Shown here one piece after another: positions 38,958 to 49,470 of a stretch of DNA of 64,000 bases (positions within the stretch are counted from its first letter, which is position 1; each line of letters opens with the position of its first letter). The notes below the pieces were generated by a model. It did not search any database. It had not been told where the DNA came from and saw nothing but the letters and a program-made list of their open reading frames with translations. The stretch is taken from contig JAJKFH010003970.1 in the NCBI GenBank assembly GCA_023333565.1, positions 310,001 through 374,000 on the forward strand, written 5' to 3'. Source of the DNA: Puffinus mauretanicus. Taxonomy: Eukaryota; Chordata; Aves; Procellariiformes; Procellariidae. A program made the position numbers and the translations under genes.

Positions 38958-38963
38958 ATGTGA
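38958..38963 (+). promoter_or_regulatory. Start-stop element ATGTGA in the PPP2R5E leader
   Basis: The ATG is followed at once by TGA, with G at -3. Such minimal uORFs can stall ribosomes on some mRNAs (known). The same bases overlap a GTGAGT donor motif at 38960-38965, so alternative splicing would remove the following leader. Confidence 0.35.
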
Positions 38964-39005
38964 GTGAGGCAGCAGCCATCGCAGGCAGGGGGCCGCGCCG
39001 AGTGC

Positions 39006-39044
39006 ATGGGACTGAGCGGAGCCCGAGCAGCCGCCCGCTCCTGA
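39006..39044 (+). promoter_or_regulatory. Upstream ORF, 12 codons, in the PPP2R5E leader
   Basis: The ATG at 39006, with G at +4, opens 12 codons (MGLSGARAAARS) and stops at TGA 39042-39044. It is the last ATG before the exon 1 donor. It ends well before the main start codon and does not overlap it. Confidence 0.4.
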
Positions 39045-39110
39045 ACCCGCCGCCAACGCCGCCCTGCGCTGGGGAGGCCGCCAACGCCGCCGAGGCCTAC
39101 AGGCTCCTGC

Positions 39111-39134
39111 GCCGCCGCCGCCGCCGCCGCCGCG
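39111..39134 (+). repeat. (GCC)n trinucleotide tract in PPP2R5E exon 1
   Basis: Seven or more uninterrupted GCC units are followed by further short GCC runs to 39230. They are part of the CpG island and of the predicted leader. Length variation between individuals is plausible but cannot be seen in one sequence. Confidence 0.8.
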
Positions 39135-39263
39135 GCAGGGACCGAGCCCGGCGCGTATCACACTCGGGCCGCCGCCGCCAGGCATCGGCCGCGCTCCGCC
39201 AAGCCGGCTCACGCCGCCGCCGCCTCCCTCCCCGTCTCCGGCTTCTCTACCAGGAGGGTCAAG

Positions 39264-42092
39264 GTAACTCCATCCCTCCGTCCCTCCGCGCCGGCCCGCG
39301 GGGGAGCGGCGAGGCGGCGGCGGTGCGGGGAGGAGGCGCGGGCGGGCCGAGGCGGGGGGGCCGGGCGGCGGTGAGGAGGCGCGGGGGGCTGCGGGGAGGA
39401 CATGTTCCAGCTGCGGTGCTCCGCGGCTCCCTTCTGGAAATGACAGCCGATAGCAGCAGGCGGGAGGCAGCTAATTACACCTCTGCTTCCCCGGGCGCGG
39501 AGCGAGCCTCTGGCTCCCTTCCCCGGTGATATCCGTCGGTATTTTCACGTCCACTCGCCTCTCCGTGCATTACACCCCCCTCCCCCCCCGGGGACAACAG
39601 ATCTGATGTGCGTGGCTTCGTATTTACCAAAATACTTCGGGAATAAGATAAGATCCCCTGCTGAAAGAAACAAGAAGCAGCGGCTGGGTTTGCAGCTTTC
39701 CCACTCGCACACAATAAATAATCTCGGGCTTTTTTTTTTTCCCCCCACTGTTCGTTGAAACAGTGTGTTCCGCTGTGATAGTGTATTCAAGGAAGCGAAT
39801 GTTCGTTTGGAGAGATGAAAAAAAGATCAGTGTTTACTGTAAGGTTGTTAGGCTGGATGTAGTCTTGTTGAATTAGAATTAGATTTTAATAATTTATAAA
39901 GCAGGTTAGGGAAACTGTTACTAAATTTACAGCAGAGAAGTGTCAGTAAAGCTTCTTGCTGACACAATGATCCTGCAGTTTAAGTGATCTACTTTAGTCC
40001 CTGTCCGTTATTATTGGTGTTTTTGGTAATTTAATTTTGAGAGAGCGCGCAAACATTTCTGCAGAAATGGTTACACTTTAATGATGCACGTGATGAGGAG
40101 GTGAATCTTTTTGATGAGATGAAATAGGGCCACCGAATTCAGTTTTTAAGAATATATTTTTGCTGATATTTCCAGAATTTGGTTTATGTAACAGGTAACT
40201 TTGTGTTTGTATGTTTTTTGGCGGACTGTTGAAATCTTAGAAGTGGGTTGCTAAAGTACAGGCCATTCTATTTCAGTTTATCTGACTTTTTTATTTATTA
40301 ATCTTGCCTGGGGCCTGAATGCCCTGGTGATGGTGGCTTTTTTTTTCCCCCAGATGATAAACAAGAGCAGTTTAATGTACAGGTTCATGTTGCTGATAGT
40401 ATATTATATTTAGAAAGCATAAGTTGGTAGTGAAAGAATATCTCAGGAGAAATCAAAAAGATGGAATACGTTTTTTTCATTATTGTAGTGCCAGCTGCAC
40501 AGTTCAGCTTCTGGGTGCTGCACATGCTTCCTCGAAGAAGCTATGGAGTTTATACTTCCATTTTTGATAGATTTAGTGCACGTATATGTAATTTTGTATT
40601 AAATAGTTCTTATCTTTTGGAACTTGTTTACACTGTTGCAATAAGTCGTACTTTCTAAAGCTTTTCTTAGGAAAGATAAACCCAAATAATGTCTGTTTCA
40701 ATGGATTTAATAATTTATGCAGCATATGAGTATCCAAATATTTTAATAAAATAAGTACTCGAAAGTGTTCTCTATATTGTGGAATCGACTTCTTTTAGCA
40801 TACGAGTCACTTTGGTAATTGAAGTCAACAGACATTGAGGATGAGTAATGCTTTCCAAGGACATGTTCTAAGACCCTGATCCTGCAAATGCTTATACCGA
40901 TGCTTAACTTCGCACGAGTGTGTAGCCTACTGAAATCAACAGAGCTGCTCTTGTTAATGATCATGTTATTAATGCAGATAGTTCTGTTGATTTCAGTAGA
41001 GATGCACATGCTGGTGAAGTTAACTGTACACAAAGCTGCTTGAAATATGCAGGCCTAAATTCCTCCTATCTCGTTTCCCTTAAGTATTACTCATGTATTT
41101 CACCAAGATGTGATGGGCCTTTTTAACAGACAGGACAAGACTGGTAAATACAATAGCTGGATGGATTAATTCACTGTTTAAATGTTTGCTTTTGGTATTT
41201 CTTAGTAGTATGGAATCAGCTACAGGAGTACTACCAAGGCAAGTTTTATAGGAAGAAGCAATGCTTATTTCTTAGACCAGCTGATAGAGTTGGGAAACAA
41301 ACAAACTTTTGCTTGCAGAAACCTTTTTTGGCTCTCTGCCTCTCCCTGCAAACCTTGTCTGGCTTATACCCTTAGAACAGTTATGGCTGCCACACTGCTA
41401 TTCTTACAGAAATGCCAGAATGTGGAATAGCTATGTGTAAAGAGACTCACAAGAAAATAACTGAGTATTTCTAAAATGGAGAATAAAGAAGTCACGTATA
41501 AAATTTGTCAGTGTTAGTGAAATTGTGAAGCATAGCAGTACTTTTTGCTATACTTTCTTAAATTTCTATAAACTCTTGTATGTAAGTGTGGCAAATAAAC
41601 TGAATTTTTCTTCTGTCCTATTTTTTTCGTCCTATGCATAGTGATGACTTTAATGCCAAATAAACATTTGTGCCTTTTTGTGTACCCATTCTTTAGCATG
41701 CATGGTGCCTTGCAGAATGAGTTGAAATCACTTCATCCCAAAGAACATATAGTTTAAGGCTACAATCCTATGTCAAGTCTACAGGTGTATGAAGTTCTAT
41801 TGACGCAATGATGTCAGCATTAGGTTTGAATTTTTCCTGTTGCAGGATTTTTGGCAAATGGGAGACACAGATAAAAAAGTGAAAAGAAGAATTATTACAC
41901 TGTTCCATTAAGTTTATTTAAGTATACATACAATTTGTATGTATGTTGGTGGGTTAGCTCTCTTAACAGTCTATTTGGGTGAGTTGTCAGCAGGAGAGTG
42001 GTGTAGAAAGAAGAAGATTTTTGGAAAATTTAGGTTAATCTCTACCCATGTCATCCATTTGGAATATGTTTGTAACATTTGTTTTCCTTCAG
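39264..42092 (+). other. PPP2R5E: PPP2R5E intron 1
   Basis: The intron runs from the donor 'gtaact' at 39264 to the acceptor 'gttttccttcag' ending at 42092. After the CpG island it turns AT-rich. It contains a palindromic transposon-like repeat (40870-41035). No coding exon is recognised inside. Confidence 0.75.
40870..41035. mobile_element. Diverged palindromic repeat, MITE-like
   Basis: 'ctactgaaatcaacag' (40927-40942) has an exact inverted copy at 40984-40999 with a 41-base spacer. Outside it the arms continue with an imperfect match around 'ttaacttc'. The left edge 'gaccctgatcctgcaaatgc' resembles the ends of a palindromic amniote repeat that I know from turtle and crocodile DNA. The class is inferred (nonautonomous DNA transposon) and the edges are approximate. 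Confidence 0.5.
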
Positions 42093-42256
42093 TAGGGATA
42101 TGTCCTCAGCACCAACTACTCCTCCATCAGTGGATAAAGTAGACGGATTTTCTCGGAAGTCCGTCAGAAAAGCCAGACAGAAGAGGTCGCAAAGCTCCTC
42201 CCAGTTTAGGTCTCAGGGCAAGCCTATCGAGTTAACTCCCCTGCCTCTGCTAAAAG
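42093..42256 (+). CDS. PPP2R5E: PP2A regulatory subunit B56-epsilon, exon 2 (first coding exon, partial)
   Basis: PPP2R5E encodes the B56-epsilon regulatory subunit that directs the PP2A phosphatase to its substrates. The exon starts after 'ccttcag' at 42093, the ATG is at 42100, and the exon ends at 42256 before 'gtaaga', so 52 codons plus the first base of codon 53 are present. The peptide starts [20 protein letters not shown] and ends with TPLPLLK, matching the known N-terminus of mammalian B56-epsilon almost residue for residue. This N-terminal part is the variable, low-complexity region rich in serine and basic residues, ahead of the HEAT-like repeats, which lie in later exons outside the window. 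The one-base overhang G fits the following codon of the known protein (aspartate). The reading frame is open upstream into the exon, but the family start is this ATG. Confidence 0.97.
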
Positions 42257-43417
42257 GTAAGATCAAGAATGATTTTTAATGAATTGAACAATTTTACTCT
42301 ATAGCCAACTTCTAAAGTCAAAGTATCCTATTGCCAGAAATTGCAGGGAAATTTTGCTAGTAATGAGAAGTGTTTCATGCCAGAAATGTATGTATTTAAG
42401 CTCTACAAAATATTTTATCTGTGACTTGAGAGTGTGGTAATTGTTTGCAATACTTTTGAAAGTTTTAAATGCTAATGTTAACCCGTACCATGACTTGAAT
42501 TTTCAAGGCACTCAGGCTACGTGTAAGTATTCTAGTTTGTGAATCCTTAACAGTTAATGTAAATGAACAATAATCTTGGTAAGGGTAAATTGACTTGTGA
42601 GCAGAGGGGAACTGGTTTTTAGTGTCTTTCCTTGACACGTGGGTCTGCAACCTGTGACAATGGTGCCAAAGGCAGCCCACAGGCATATTTTGAATGCATT
42701 ACAGCAAGGTATTAGTGGGGAGATGGGACCCTCTCTCATACCATTTGTGAATGGGTAGCTCCCAGCTCCTGGCTGCTGCTAGTTTTGAAATCGAGAGGTC
42801 CCATGAGCTGCAGCCTCTCAAGAGGAAAGATGCTGCCAGTCAGGTCTTAGGCAAGACACTACTGTTTTGAGAGCTTGCGTATCCCCGCTCTGGTTGAGTT
42901 TCTGCTGGCAGATTTAACCTCTAATTTGGGAAAGAAAAGTATGATCCAGCATACTACTCTTGAAAGGATGCCAATATCTCTGTAATATCTTGAATGCTTC
43001 CCCTAAATCCCAGTTGTCACAGAATTTCAGTACAAATCCAGGGGCCAAAAGCACCTCTCAGAATTATGTGTGTCTGGTGAGGAAGGGGGAAATGCCTTTG
43101 AGAAGTATTTCTTTTACACTGAATTCTCAAATGGTTTATTTAATTTTGTGGATTTTTTTTATTGCTATTCTTCTTTTCTGCTATAGGTAGTGAAAATAAG
43201 CATGATTGGTGCTGATAATTCTGGAAAATAGCAAGATTAATAGGTTTAATATTATGTCTGTCCCATTTTTGCTTTGTGGGCAAGTATATTTCTCACATTC
43301 CCTCCTCTACCTGTTTGACAAATTTGTTAATCAGAGTATTGAAATATGTAATAAATGTGTAATTGTACTTTGGTTTAGTTCTTAACCCCACCTTCTTCAT
43401 AAGAAGAGAAAAGCTGC

Positions 43418-43432
43418 AAAAAAAAAAAAAAA
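43418..43432. repeat. A15 homopolymer
   Basis: A15 is followed by an A/C-rich stretch. It has no visible retrocopy attached to its left side. Confidence 0.8.
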
Positions 43433-43559
43433 CAACCAAACCAACGCCCACAAAAAACTCACGCCTTAATGTGTGTCTTTTAATTTAATTAAAAGTAGGA
43501 TTCTAGGATTAGTTCTAGTGGAGTTGCCATTAAAATATTTGGGGCTTCTTTCTGTGCAA

Positions 43560-43675
43560 TGCCTGTAAGAATGCACAAATGGCCATACTGGGTCAAAAGA
43601 AAGGTCCATCTAACCCCACTGCATTGTGCCTGACAGTGACCGACTTGGAAGCATGGAGGAGAGTAGAAAAGCGGG
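43560..43675. mobile_element. Old sauropsid interspersed repeat ('ggccatactgggtc' type)
   Basis: 'tggccatactgggtcaaaag' followed by 'aaaggtccatctaacccc', and then by 'cctgacagtgaccga', matches the head of a repeat that is abundant in turtle and crocodilian DNA (known to me by its consensus, not by name). It is diverged. The right edge is uncertain. Confidence 0.6.
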
Positions 43676-44280
43676 AGGCCAGGAGTGATGCTGTACCAGA
43701 ATGCTCCCCCCCCTTCAGCATTTCTCAATTTAGGGCCTGTTGGTGCCAGTGGATTTGACTTTGTAGTCTGCAATGAGTATTATTTTATGAATTTTTCTCA
43801 TTTTGTGACAGTATGATAAAGAAGGAGATGCTCCTTCAAAACAATTTTAAAGCTCAGTTGTATACTTTTGCAGGTCATTTTTGATATGCAGGTCATTTCC
43901 TTTGAAAATACTAGTTGCTACACTTCAGAAGGTGAATGGAGTTTATCCTTTGGCTTAAATGGCTTGATTACTGGAAGACATTGAGATTTGTATAAATGAG
44001 GAAATTGTTGTAACAATTATTTCATTCTATTATGTAGTTCCATTCAGGGAATAAAGTAGGCATGTGCACAAGCATAAGAAAAACGTTGCCTTTGTCCGAG
44101 GACCTGGCCTTTCGGAAACACAGGCATATGCAGGTGCTTAATTTGACTACTGTAGCTAGTCCCGTGGATTGAGATATAAAACTATAATAAGATAAAACAA
44201 ACAGATGGGGAGCAGAGAGTGTTGGTGAGACATTTATGATTAGTGTCACAATGAGTTACAGTGGTCCAGCTTCAAATTAA

Positions 44281-44383
44281 GAATCTGATCCTGTGAGTTA
44301 GTTTTCCCTCTTTGACTTAATGTGGATTCCCAGAGGCATAGGGATCTACCTGTGCAGATTAATTTGCAGGATTTGGGCCTAAC
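44281..44383. mobile_element. Diverged palindromic repeat, possibly the same family as 40870-41035
   Basis: The left edge 'gatcctgtgagttag', an internal 'ttgacttaatgtggattccc' and the right edge 'ttgcaggatttgggcct' follow the pattern of amniote palindromic repeats that begin with GATCCTG and end in CAGGATxxGGCC. It is highly diverged. Confidence 0.4.
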
Positions 44384-47284
44384 AATCTATCTGAAACAGC
44401 AATGGTATTGGTTCCGGCTGAAGAGACACTGGCAGTTAAAAATCACGCTACCGTTTGGAAATATTCTTGACCTACATTAATATTTGTAACATTCAGGATT
44501 ATTAAACCTGAAAGAAGTAAGGAAACAATTTTCGCCTGCATTTTTCATAGTTTCTTGGCCAATTGCCTGAAGTCCTAATTTTTTAAACCCTTAGGTTTAA
44601 ACTTATCTTCAAACAAGTGATTACTCCTATCACTTCAGTCCAGTAACCATGATTTCCAATTTTATACATATTGTTTGGGTCTTTCAAACCAAAACAGAGA
44701 AGAGATTTTAGCAAAATAGCTTTTTAAAGTCTCAGAAAAATGAAATCAGTTTGGAGATTTACAGTTGCAAGTTTATTTAAACTTCTTGTTTTGGGTAAAT
44801 TTCAAGTTTAATTAAACCTCTTCACAAATATTTCAGTATGGGAAATTTTTAGAGGACAGACCTCGAGTTCAACCTTAGACGTATTTCATATTCATGATGG
44901 AGGGGCTTTGCTGACAAAAACATGCATGCTGTGCTCCCTTTTTTTTTTTCTATAACTGTATTACATATTGACATTTGCAGTCTGCCTTCTCTCAAACAGC
45001 ACTTTTATGGACTTCAGTATCTTCCTTGATTACAAGAATCATGTATGCAGAAAACTAGATAAATGCTTAGTCCATTCTTTGCAAGTTTTTATACTATGCC
45101 TGTCACCATAATGATTTGAGCACCTTCCAGTAGTGTATTAAGTGACGTGACTACACATCTGTCACATCTTATCTGCTCTCATTCCTTTCCCTAGGGGCAG
45201 AGTCATGTATAGTGAAATGGCTTGTTTTGGTAGTGTTTTAATGCAGTCTGTTGCCTTTTGTGAACATACATGCTTGTATTGCAAAAACAGATAGATAAGT
45301 CTGCGTTGTTGTTCATTTGGTAATAAAAATGTTTCAGGAAAGAAAAGTAGAAGAGACGGTATGTTTTGATGCTATGTGCAAGTCTGAAGGATAACCTGCT
45401 ATTTAGGAAATGTAATAAGAATAACTGGAATTTTCAGTATGGCTTATTCCAGAAAAAAAAGTATAGAGAAATTAAGTTGTTACTGTTGGGTTTTTTGTTT
45501 TTGTTTGTTTTGTTTTTTTAATTAACAGAAGTGTGTGTATTGTATCTTCTTGTAAACAAACATTTAATATATTTAGAAAATAAGATGTGCCTTCTGAGGC
45601 TCTGTTGGGCTGAGTTTAAGGCTTTCAAAAGCCACAAGCCAACAAGCTGCTATGTTTGCCTACAGTAAAGACTTAACTTTTCTGATAATTATATTCTTAT
45701 TTATTGCATTGTGACTAAATCTAATTTGGAATTATCTTTTTTTTAGTATGACTAATGTCCAATGTAACTTTAAAACCAGCCTTTTCTTCTTTGTTTCAAG
45801 TGTAGAGGAATGGGACGAGAAGTGCATATGGAAGTTGTGATACAATTCTCCTGCATTTTCAATATCTGTACTCTTATATATGTTTCAGTCTCACATGCAT
45901 TTTCAAATGTTTGCATGCTCTTGCCTGGTATATCTTGCAGTGCATTATGGCTTTTGATTTTGGCTTTACTTTTAAAGAGGCTATTGGTATCATCAAGGCT
46001 GGCAGGTCCCCTAGGTCACTGATTTGTGGCAGAGCAGTCCTGGTGAAGGGCCTTTTTCTGGCAATAAGTACTTCCACCTCTGTGCCTTAGTCAAACCCAG
46101 CCCAAGTTTGTTAACCAAGTTTGTGGCATGCCTCAAATCATGCTTGTTCTGTAGAGAAAGATGGTATTGTGCGTGCATTGGATAGGTGTATTACTTATTG
46201 GAGGGTTATTTTACTTTCATTTTGTATAGATACTCTTTTTACTTAAAAGTCTCCAGGGGGTAGATCGCTAGGAGTGCAATGTTAGAAAGCAATTGGTATT
46301 GCAGTACTGGACATGTGAAAACAGAGCAATTTCAGTATTACCTGTATAAGGGGAAGAGGGAGTTCATTTGTGTTTCTGCCAGTATCTGTAATGGTAGGGG
46401 AGTGTCCAGAGGATGAAGACATACATAGAGATGACTAAAAAGATCATACGCCTTATGAATACATGTTTAGCATCTTAAGAAATAGGACAGAAAACTTGCA
46501 TGTAATTCACAGTATTCTTCCCATCCCCCTTGCCCTCATTAAAAATAAATAAGTTGGGTAAAGCAAACCATCCAAAAGTAAGACTGTTAAATTTTAAATA
46601 AATGTATCCCATATTTGTAATTTCAAGGTGTGCATATTTTTTCCTGTCATCCTCCCACATTTTCCAATGATCTAATATAATTAGTGTAGTTCACTTTCAG
46701 GTTTTCTAAAACCTTTTTAAAAAAATACTGTATATTTTTTTTGAAAACAGCTCAAAGTATGATTTTTATTTTTAGATAATTTTTCTTCCTTAAAATAGGC
46801 ACTCAGAACAGAAGTTCTCTGTCAACAATACCACTTGCTTTGCTACCTCAATATTATGAAATTTATTGAGCTTCTAATATATTTATCAGATAGTTTCCAT
46901 GGCATTAAAGAATTGCTGTAGTGGCAACAAAAGAGCATTGCATAGTCAAAAAGGGAAAATCTCTTTTCACTTGCTGTTTGCTTTTTATCATTATATTATT
47001 TCCCTATAGTTGAGATTTTGTTATAAGCTTTTCTTATGAATCCTGTCTGTAGGTCAAATGCTGAATTTCCTAAATAGTAAAAAATCCTACCAACTCCAAA
47101 AAGACTCTTGACTAAGTGAGAACTGCAAGATGTGCACCTTCTTTTTTAAATACAGCTACTTTTGATTTTTTTAAAATCTCCTTCATCATAAAAAAGTCTG
47201 GCTTTTTCAGACTTACAGATACCGCCTTCAGAACTGTACATGTGGGAAATAGTTATGATTTGAGTTGTAGGAGAAGAAAGATAT

Positions 47285-47350
47285 AGCTTCTATCTTCTGT
47301 TGACTTCCATGGGGGTTGGCTGCTTGTCTTTTCTGTGCCTCTCTCCATTT
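47285..47350. mobile_element. Trace of an old amniote repeat
   Basis: 'ctgttgacttccatggggg' with 'ttggctgc' is the core of a widespread sauropsid palindromic repeat ('ttgacttcaatggga' type). Only the core is recognisable. Confidence 0.3.
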
Positions 47351-48361
47351 GTGGAATTTGGAATGCTTTACAGATATCAATAAACTGTTAATAATATACC
47401 TAAGCTAAATACTTGCTCCTAATTTATAAACAGGAATCTAGGGTCATAGTAGTTATGACTTTTCAAAATAAAATTTTGCTTTATTTCCATAATTGGAAAT
47501 AGATCCCAGGACTCCTAATTCATTGCGTGGAAGAAACGCTGGAGCTGGGTTTGTGCTGTACATAATCAATGGTGAATCAAGCATCAATTCTGGAAGTACT
47601 TTTAGGAATTTTGTGCCCGTTCTGGTTGAAATAAATCTGGACATAATGGGCCATCTCTGTGTAAGATTTGGGAATAGGGCCACAATCCCAAAAGGGAGAA
47701 GGACCTAGCCTATTTATTATTTTTTCTTTAGATGTAAGAGGTCTTGTCACATGTAATTAATTTCTTCACTTTCTTTTGTACTCTTGACAGTTGTTTTTTG
47801 AATATATACTTAACTTTCTTTTTAATTTTTTCAACATCTGGTGGTTGTAGAATAATTCTTTCAAATAATCTTAAAGGTTTCTGGTTGCTTCTAAAAAGTA
47901 TTTGTTTGATGGTGTTTAGAAAGGACCATATACTAATTACATTGTGTCTTTCTGAATTTTTCTCTGCTTGTTGTTGTCTCCCACATTTGGAATGTAGTTT
48001 TGTAGAGCTACATTTGTAGAGAATGGGCATGTGTAGAAATGTTGACTTGAAGTTAAGATCATAGTAAAAGAATACCTCCTTACCTTAACAGTGTATTAGC
48101 GAAACTGCAGATGGTGAGAAATTCTGTCAGCTTAGCCCTGATCTTCTGATGTTTCCATTCAGTTATCTTTATTTATTTCTAAGTCTCTTTAGGTCTGGTG
48201 ATTTTCCTATAGCCGTGGTGGTGATTTTTTGTTTGCTGGGGGGTTTTTGTTTTGTTTTGTTTTTTAACCTGAAGCGTTAAGTGCAATTGTTTTACTTGCG
48301 GAATTTCTCAGTCTACCTTCTGGAAATGTTAAGTGATGATCATTCTTACCTCTTCCCTTTC

Positions 48362-48384
48362 TTTTTTTTTTTTTTTTTTTTTTT
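48362..48384. repeat. T23 homopolymer
   Basis: This is the longest homopolymer in the window. It lies 100 bases after a (GTTTT)n tract at 48247-48264. Confidence 0.9.
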
Positions 48385-48869
48385 GTTTACTTTTGAAGTG
48401 AACTAACTTGTAATCGCTGTGTAAAATGTATTTCTGTACTCTTCACAAGATTGAGTCTAAAATCTTAATAATTTTCTGCAGGAACGTTTAGACTTTACCA
48501 TCATCAGAAACTTTTGTTTTCAGTCTGTATTTGTACAGTATGTCCCTATAATATGTTTCCCAGTATTATTTATTTCTCTAATAATATTACAGTTTTCTTT
48601 TCTGTGTCCAAGTGTAACCCTATGGGTCTGTAATAGAACCTCCTGTTTCTGTAATAAGTACCTCCTTTATATTCCTTTCCCAAAGTACCTTTGACAAATA
48701 CAAGTTCTGGTTTAGCCATGCAATTATTTCTATATAGTATACATGATTGTTGAAGTATAGTGCTGCCTATATAATTGATTATGATATGGAGCTTTACTGT
48801 TGTGAAAGGTACATTTTCCATATCTCTGGAATTATGTGTGTATTTATAAAATCTGTGTTTGTGTATTAA

Positions 48870-48960
48870 ATCTGTATAATACACATAAATGTATAATATA
48901 TATCTGTGTATATAAGTTGTGTATATAAGTTGTATATATATTTAATATCATATATAAAGT
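48870..48960. repeat. AT-rich simple sequence with 'gtatataagtt' repeats
   Basis: Imperfect TATA-type dinucleotide runs contain adjacent copies of 'gtgtatataagttg'. A TATA-like string here has no promoter context. Confidence 0.7.
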
Positions 48961-49267
48961 TTAGGTTTTGAGCTTATTTAATTTTCTGTTTTGTTTTTAA
49001 AATTCAATACTTATAATGGGATACTACTACTGTTCGTTGGTAAAGCTTCATAGTAAGGAAGCAGTCCCTTCACGTTCATCTGTTGTAAGCTACTGCCTCC
49101 CTGAGAAAAGAGCACTTTCATTTATGCTTTCTGGGGAGTGGGAGGAGGACAGAAAACTATTTTTAGATTCAGGGTAACTTCCTTTCACCTACAGTTTGTT
49201 CATTCAAGTTATTACTGTTTCTTTGGCTCAATCAGGCAAAAATCCTCAGAAGTAACAGATGAGAGGA

Positions 49268-49470
49268 ATCATAGAATCATAGAATCATTAAGGTTGGAAA
49301 AGACCTCTAAGATCATCGTATCCAACCGTCAACCCAACACACCATGCCCACTACACCATGTCCCTAAGCGCCTCATCTACACGTCTTTTAAATACTTCCA
49401 GGGATGGTGACTCCACCACTTCCCTGGGCAGCCTGTTCCAAGGCCTGACCACTCTTTCAGTAAAGAAAGG
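49268..49470 (-). mobile_element. CR1 LINE, 5'-truncated, antisense to PPP2R5E
   Basis: 'atcatagaatcatagaatca' is the inverted CR1 terminal 8-mer repeat. It is followed by 'aaggttggaaaagacctcta', the 'tccaaccgtcaacccaacac' block, 'cttccagggatggtgactcc' and 'cctgttccaaggcctgacca', and ends near 'cagtaaagaaagg'. It is about 200 bp long, as is usual for severely 5'-truncated CR1. It is far less diverged than the other CR1 pieces here, so it is a later insertion. No target-site duplication is visible, which is usual for CR1. Confidence 0.95.

Larger units (their letters stand above)
38691..39263 (+). other. PPP2R5E: PPP2R5E noncoding exon 1 (5' end approximate)
   Basis: The exon ends at 39263 with 'gggtcaag' before 'gtaact', a good donor at 39264. 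Joined to exon 2 it places the PPP2R5E start codon 7 bases after the junction. The 5' end is arbitrary because no TSS can be seen; I set it just after the GC boxes and GTGA repeat. Within the exon there are only three ATGs (38694, 38958, 39006), each opening a short upstream ORF, and a (GCC)n tract at 39111-39134. The leader is very GC-rich and probably strongly structured. Confidence 0.65.
38050..39620. promoter_or_regulatory. CpG island spanning the PPP2R5E promoter and first exon
   Basis: GC content and CpG density rise sharply at about 38050 and fall after about 39600, in strong contrast with the AT-rich flanks. The island contains a CCAAT box, several GC boxes and a noncoding exon with a clear donor. 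CpG-island promoters are expected for broadly expressed PP2A subunits (known). The long ORFs on both strands here, for example 38302-39084 on the minus strand, result from few stop codons in GC-rich DNA and are not genes. Confidence 0.9.

Noticed and set aside
38302..39084. 260-codon minus-strand ORF and other long frames in the CpG island
   Set aside because: GC-rich DNA has few stop codons. The translations are alanine, arginine, glycine and proline repeats, overlap on both strands, and lie on the PPP2R5E promoter and leader.
48890..48950. TATA-like strings as a promoter
   Set aside because: They are part of a long AT-rich simple repeat with no other promoter element nearby.
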